A stretch of 64,000 nucleotides of DNA from Homalodisca vitripennis (taxonomy: Eukaryota > Arthropoda > Insecta > Hemiptera > Cicadellidae). Positions within the stretch are counted from its first letter, which is position 1, and the number at the start of each line of letters is the position of its first letter. The position numbers were made by a program, and so were the translations under genes. Positions 59,381 through 64,000 of the stretch are shown in pieces. The notes under the pieces were generated by a model. That model was not told the DNA's origin. It saw nothing but the letters and a program-made list of their open reading frames with translations, and searched no databases. The DNA is taken from the NCBI RefSeq assembly GCF_021130785.1, contig NC_060211.1, positions 26,893,001 to 26,957,000 on the forward strand, written 5' to 3'.

Positions 59381-60310
59381 AATTATTACGTGTATATTTT
59401 CTGTTCCTCTGTATATTGTAAAATCTTGATTGAAATAAACTAATTTATTCATTCATTCATTCATTAATTGTTCTAGACCAATCTTACTAAATAAAGATAA
59501 TTTTCAGCACCTCATTATTACGTGTATATTTCCTGTTCCTGTGTATATTGTAAATTCTTCATGGAAATAAACTAATTAATTAATTAATTCTTTCATTCAT
59601 TCATTAATAGTTCTAGACCAATCTTACTAAATAAAGATGTTTCAGCACCTCAATATTACATGTATATTTTCTGTTCCTCTGTATATTGTAAAATATTCAT
59701 GGAAATAAACTAATTTATTAATTCATTCATTAATAGTTCTAGAACAATCTTACTAAATAAAGATAATTTGCAGCATCTCATTATTACGTGTATATTTTCT
59801 GTTCCTCTGACTATTGTAAAATCTTGATGGAAATAAACGAGTTTATTCATTCATTCATTCATCGATAGTTCTAGACCAATCTTACTAAATAAATATAATT
59901 TTCAGCACCTCATTATTACGTGTATATTTTCTGTCCCTCTGACTATTGTCAAATCTTGATGGAAATAAACTAATTTATTCATTCATTCATTCATCAATAG
60001 TTCTAGACCAATCTTACTAAATAAAGATAAGTTTCAGCACCTCATTATTACGTGTATATTTTCTGTTCCTTTGTATATTGTAAAATCTTGATGGAAATAA
60101 ACTAATTTATTCATTCATTCATTCATCAATAGTTCTAGACCAATCTTACTAAATAAAGATAATTTTCAGCACCTCATTGTTACGTGTATATTTTCTGTTC
60201 CTCTGACTATTGTAAAATCTTGATGCAAATAAACGAGTTTATTCATTCATTCATTCATCGATAGTTCTAGACCAATCTTATTAAATACAGATAATTTTCA
60301 GCACCTCCTC
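59381..60310 (+). repeat. About 131-bp tandem array x7 with ATTC microsatellites
   Basis: Units begin near 59385, 59517, 59651, 59780, 59913, 60045 and 60177. Each has ATTACGTGTATATTTTCTG, GTATATTGTAAAATCTTGATG, GAAATAAACTAATTTATTC, an (ATTC)n run of variable length, and TAGTTCTAGACCAATCTTAC. The AATAAA-like element followed by a simple repeat resembles a LINE 3' tail, so the unit probably arose by amplification of a retroelement tail plus flank. Confidence 0.9.
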
Positions 60311-60314
60311 AGAT

Positions 60315-60945
60315 GAACGTTCCAGTACATTGAGAAAACGAGAGAGGAGGTAATTTGTATAACTTATTTAAGGTCGATAAGGTCCTGCCTGAAGTTTAAT
60401 CAATGGTATATCGAGTGTGAGCCCGTATCTGAGGCACACTGACGGGGTAACAGGTGATCGGAGGGAAGACGAATCACTCGGATCTCCGTAAGCTCCGTCA
60501 TCAGTCACACTTAATGATGTAGACTCCGGCAACTAAGATTGCATCATTTCTCCTAACATGCATCGTTATTTTATATAACTATTATTTTATAATGATTGTC
60601 TTTAGAAACAAAATAAATTTGCTACTAGTGAACCAGTTATGATTACTTCTTTAAAAGTGAAATGCATACAAATTAGCTTCCAGACTTTTTTGAAAAGAGA
60701 TTGCTGAAAATGAGGATTATCAAATAGCAATACATTATGTATCATAGAATAAAATGGATATAGCGATATATTAGTTCTCGCGATCTGCCAAATCCTTTCA
60801 ATTGATGGAATTAATGGAACACAATAATTGGGATTCCTTACGATGAGACAACTGATCTTTGTTCTGCATAATAGAACAAAATTGACCTATGATATGCTTA
60901 TTCTTTTTGTTTTTTATTTGAAGCGGAAATATAGAAAATATCATG
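60315..60945. other. No gene seen; small GC-richer patch
   Basis: A patch at about 60380-60530 (GGTAACAGGTGATCGGAGGG) was not identified. The DNA up to the LINE relic may be part of a decayed LINE, but no motif could be read. Confidence 0.4.
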
Positions 60946-60951
60946 CCAAAT

Positions 60952-61206
60952 CATCCATACAGTACGAGAAGCTTTGAATTTAAAGTTTTTACCCAAAGTA
61001 AATACATAGATTTTCCGTCATTCCTTTAATTACTTGGGCCCGAAATTTTTTAATCAACTTCCGCTTCACATAAAAAAGTCAAAAAATGAAAAATACTTTT
61101 ACAGGAAGGCAATCACTTGGCTTTATTGTCAACAGGACATAGGCTACCTCACAAGCTTCTTAGTAGCAGTTTATATTTTTATACTATACTTTACATATAC
61201 TCCTTA
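60952..61206 (+). pseudogene. LINE ORF2 C-terminal relic
   Basis: HPYSTRSFEFKVF is followed, after a +1 frameshift, by SFNYLGPKFFNQLP, then KKSKNEKYFYRKAITWL, and the frame ends at a TAA (61204-61206). The order H-x-Y-x-TR ... YxGPK-x-(F/Y)N-x-LP ... F-x-(R/K)K-(A/V)-x-x-WL is the conserved C-terminal tail of reverse transcriptases of jockey/CR1-like non-LTR retrotransposons. Only this tail remains, which fits 5' truncation on insertion plus later decay. The clade is not certain. Confidence 0.75.
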
Positions 61207-61479
61207 AATTTTTACACGATTATGTTTTATATACTTTAAATTATGTATTATACATTTTAAACATAATTATTTACCATCAGATGTTACAGCAGGCGGATAC
61301 GAAGACTTCCAAACAATGCTAGACTGTAATGATTCTTATTTGAAATTCATATATTTTTACAACAGTAGTCACACAACTTTTTTAAGTGGCCAGTTTAATT
61401 TCTCAAACATATATATGTATGTGCTTTTTATTAAGAGAAATAAAATTCGTTTATTATACATCAATGGCTTCCAAGATTG

Positions 61480-63350
61480 GTACTTAGTCTCAATTGGAAG
61501 CCACGTCATTCTATGGCTGGAACAATGACAGGTCAAGGTCACGGGATTCACAGGCTGGTACTGTAACTGAAGTGGAAACCACGAGATTTCAAGATTGGAA
61601 CTATGACTGAAGTGGAGGCCACGCTATTCCATGGTTGGAACAATGACAGGTCAAGGTCACGAGATTCACAGGCTGGTACTGTAACTGATGTGGAAACCAC
61701 GAGATTTCAAGATTGGAACTATGACTGAAGTGGAGGCCACGCCATTTCATGGTTGGAACAATGACAGGTCAAGGTCACGGGATTCACAGGCTGGTACTCT
61801 AACTGAAGTGGAAACCACGAGATTTCAAGATTGGAACTATGACTGAAGTGGAGGCCACGCTATTCCATGGTTGGAACAATGACAGGTCAAGGTCACAAGA
61901 TTCAATGGTTTGCACTATAACTGATGTGGAGACCACGAGATTTCAAGATTGGAACTATGACTGAAGTGGAGGCCACGCCATTTCATGGTTGGAACAATTA
62001 CAGGTCAAGGTCACGGGATTCACAGGCTGGTACTCTAACTGAAGTGGAAACCACGAGATTTCAAGATTGGAACTATGACTGAAGTGGAGGCCACGCTATT
62101 CCATGGTTGGAACAATGACAGGTCAAGGTCACGAGATTCACAGGCTGGTACTGTAACTGAAGTGGAGACCACGAGATTTCAAGATTGGAACAATGACTGA
62201 AGTGGAGGCCACACCATTCCATGTTTGGAACAATGACAGTTCAAGGTCACGAGATTCACAGGCTGGTACTGTAACTGAAGTGGAGACCACGAGATTTCAA
62301 GATTGGAACTATGACTGAAGAGGAGGCCACGCTATTCCATGGTTGGAACAATGACAGGTCAAGGTCACAAGATTCAATGGTTTGCACTATAACTGATGTG
62401 GAGACCACGAGATTTCAAGATTGGAACTATGACTGAAGTGGAGGCCACGCCATTTCATGGTTGGAACAATTACAGGTCAAGGTCACGGGATTCACAGGCT
62501 GGTACTCTAACTGAAGTGGAAACCACGAGATTTCAAGATTGGAACTATGACTGAAGTGGAGGCCACGCCATTCCATGGTTGAAACAATGACAGGTCAAGG
62601 TCACGAGAGTCACAGGCTGGTACTGTAACTGAAGTGGAGACCACGAGATTTCAAGATTGGAACTATGACTGAAGTGGAGGCTACGCCATTCCATGGTTGA
62701 AACAATGACAGATCATTGTCACGAGATTCACAGGCTGGTACTGTAACTGAAGTGGAGGCCACGCCATTCCATGGTTGGTACGATGACAGGTCTAGGTTAC
62801 GAGATTCACAGGCTGGTACTGTAACTGAAGTTGAGGCCACGCCATTCCATGGTTGGAACAATGACAGTTCAATGTGACGAGATTCACAGGCTGGTACTGT
62901 AACTGAAGTGGAGACCACGAGATTTCAAGATTGGAACAATGACTGAAGTGGAGGCCACACCATTCCATGTTTGGAACAATGACAGTTCAAGGTCACGAGA
63001 TTCACAGGCTGGTACTGTAACTGAAGTGGAGACCACGAGATTTCAAGATTGGAACTATGACTGAAGTGGAGGCCACGCCATTCCATGGTTGTAACAATGA
63101 CAGATCATTGTCACGAGATTCACAGGCTGGTACTGTAACTGAAGTGGAGGCCACGCCATTCCATGGTTGGAACAATGACAGGTCAAGGTCACGAGATTCA
63201 CAGGCTGGTACTGTAACTGAAGTGGAGGCCACGCCATTCCATGGTTGGAACAATGACAGGTTAAGGTCACGAGATTCAAAGGTTGGTACTGTAACTAAAG
63301 TGGAAACCACGAGATTTGAAGATTGGAACAATGACTGAAGTGGAGGCCAT
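61480..63350. repeat. 118/78-bp tandem array built from about 39-bp subunits, 17 units
   Basis: Anchor (G)GTCAAGGTCAC recurs at 61531, 61649, 61767, 61885, 62003, 62121, 62239, 62357, 62475, 62593, 62711, 62789, 62867, 62985, 63103, 63181 and 63259: spacing is 118 bp, or 78 bp for four units. Each 118-bp unit splits into three related 39-40-bp parts, each starting (C)CACG and carrying TGG(A/T)AC-(T/A)-(A/G)TGAC/TAAC. In the 78-bp units the part with GATTTCAAGATTGGAAC is missing. A block at 61885-62121 recurs at 62357-62593 (four units away), showing higher-order duplication. Frames crossing the 78-bp units are by-products. Confidence 0.95.
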
Positions 63351-63359
63351 AAGATTCCA

Positions 63360-64000
63360 AGTGTTATACCTGACTAAAGAGGATGTTCCAAGGTTTATGT
63401 CATAGACAAATTTTTGATGGAATGGTTAGGAAGTTCTACCAGTGAAAATCACAGTCACGTGATGGAATATATTTTCTGTTTTAGTAATCGTCCCCAACCC
63501 TCCCTCCCACTATTGAAAGCATGTTCCAAACCAGGTTTGTGTGAACAACATTATTAGCAGAGTGAGGTCTTTCTCTAATAACATCACTAATGTCATATGT
63601 TTATGAGAACATGTCTTTGTTTGAAGTTTATTTTTGGCGATGAAAGTATTGTGAAGGGAACTGGATTATCCGAACATTTGCCATAATTCAGTGATACAAC
63701 AAATCATTAACTGGATAATGATTTTTGTATTACTGAACGAGACCATTTCCTCACGCAAAAAGTAAATATTTTCAAATTCACACACCGGAAACAATGAGGC
63801 TTCTAATGTAATGAGTGCGATTGAAATCTGTTGTGGAATCTGGTAACTACCAAATATACATAAGTTGTATCTGATTAAAAAATTAAGCTCGCCTTTTAGA
63901 AGCCACGAACCTTCTGGTCCGTTGCAGGAAGAAACGCCATTGCATATATTGTGATGTCGTTTTTTCTCAATACCACCGAATACCAGAGATAAATTAGAGT
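63360..64000. other. No gene seen; Penelope-like terminal relic at about 63.65-63.76 kb
   Basis: GTGAAGGGAACTGGATTATCC, then ACATTTGCCATAATTCAGTGATACAA (shorter shared runs), then inverted TTGTATTACTGAACGAG at 63724-63740 match the termini of the 28.5-kb element. About 100 bp is left, without the CCTGAAGAA hairpin. The rest is AT-rich and unassigned. Confidence 0.5.

Noticed and set aside
62610..63338. Frames of 93-109 codons in the 118/78-bp array
   Set aside because: They appear only where 78-bp units keep the frame; they are by-products of the repeat.

Overview
The window looks like a gene-poor, AT-rich stretch of an arthropod nuclear genome, most likely an insect. The evidence is two exons of a metazoan-only signalling gene, the density of Tc1/mariner-type DNA transposons, LINE and SINE relics, and many tandem-repeat arrays. 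A hemipteran host is only a guess. There are no operons, no bacterial-type genes and no CRISPR. Almost every long open frame lies in a transposase or a tandem array.

The one host gene I can identify is on the plus strand. A CpG-rich 5' region at about 29.33-29.45 kb leads to an 18-codon first exon (29452-29505, donor AAG|GTACTA). A 46-bp second exon follows 9.9 kb away (39397-39442), with a polypyrimidine-CAG acceptor and a CAG|GTAAAC donor. Together they encode the start of the PH domain of a Dok-7-like adaptor. Exon sizes and phases match what I recall of vertebrate DOK7. The remaining exons were not found and presumably lie beyond 64 kb, so the right half of the window is probably intron 2.

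Mobile elements, left to right: a decayed DUF4817/DD41D transposon (312-1644); a decayed Tc1-like element (4470-5872); a 415-bp MITE (8320-8734); a 368-bp MITE next to a tandem duplication (10.1-10.94 kb); a DD41D element reduced to a half transposase between 396-bp inverted repeats (12399-13729); two Penelope-like inverted-end elements carrying a conserved hairpin (28488-29145 and about 31.1-31.38 kb); a tRNA-derived SINE (about 35 kb); a relic of the long-TIR family (36.9-37.6 kb); a tRNA-Val-like sequence (39992-40063); a nearly intact DD41D transposon with 446-bp TIRs and one in-frame stop (48468-50839); a transposon end (56.6-56.9 kb); and a LINE ORF2 tail (60952-61206).

Tandem arrays: 6.49-7.16 kb (A-B-B-B-A, 113-bp core), 19.35-20.62 kb (113/124 bp), 22.33-22.57 kb (about 72 bp), 24.47-24.8 kb (18 bp), 26.03-26.36 kb (169 bp x2), 44.55-46.72 kb (about 120 bp with 245-bp dimers), 51.71-51.91 kb (66 bp, tRNA box-B-like), 52.75-53.69 kb (74 bp x13), 59.38-60.31 kb (about 131 bp, LINE-tail-like), and 61.48-63.35 kb (118/78 bp built from about 39-bp subunits).

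The strongest observations are the split Dok-7 exons with apparently ancient boundaries, the nearly intact DD41D transposon, the covarying hairpin of the Penelope-like elements, and a 24-bp hairpin at 21.1 kb.
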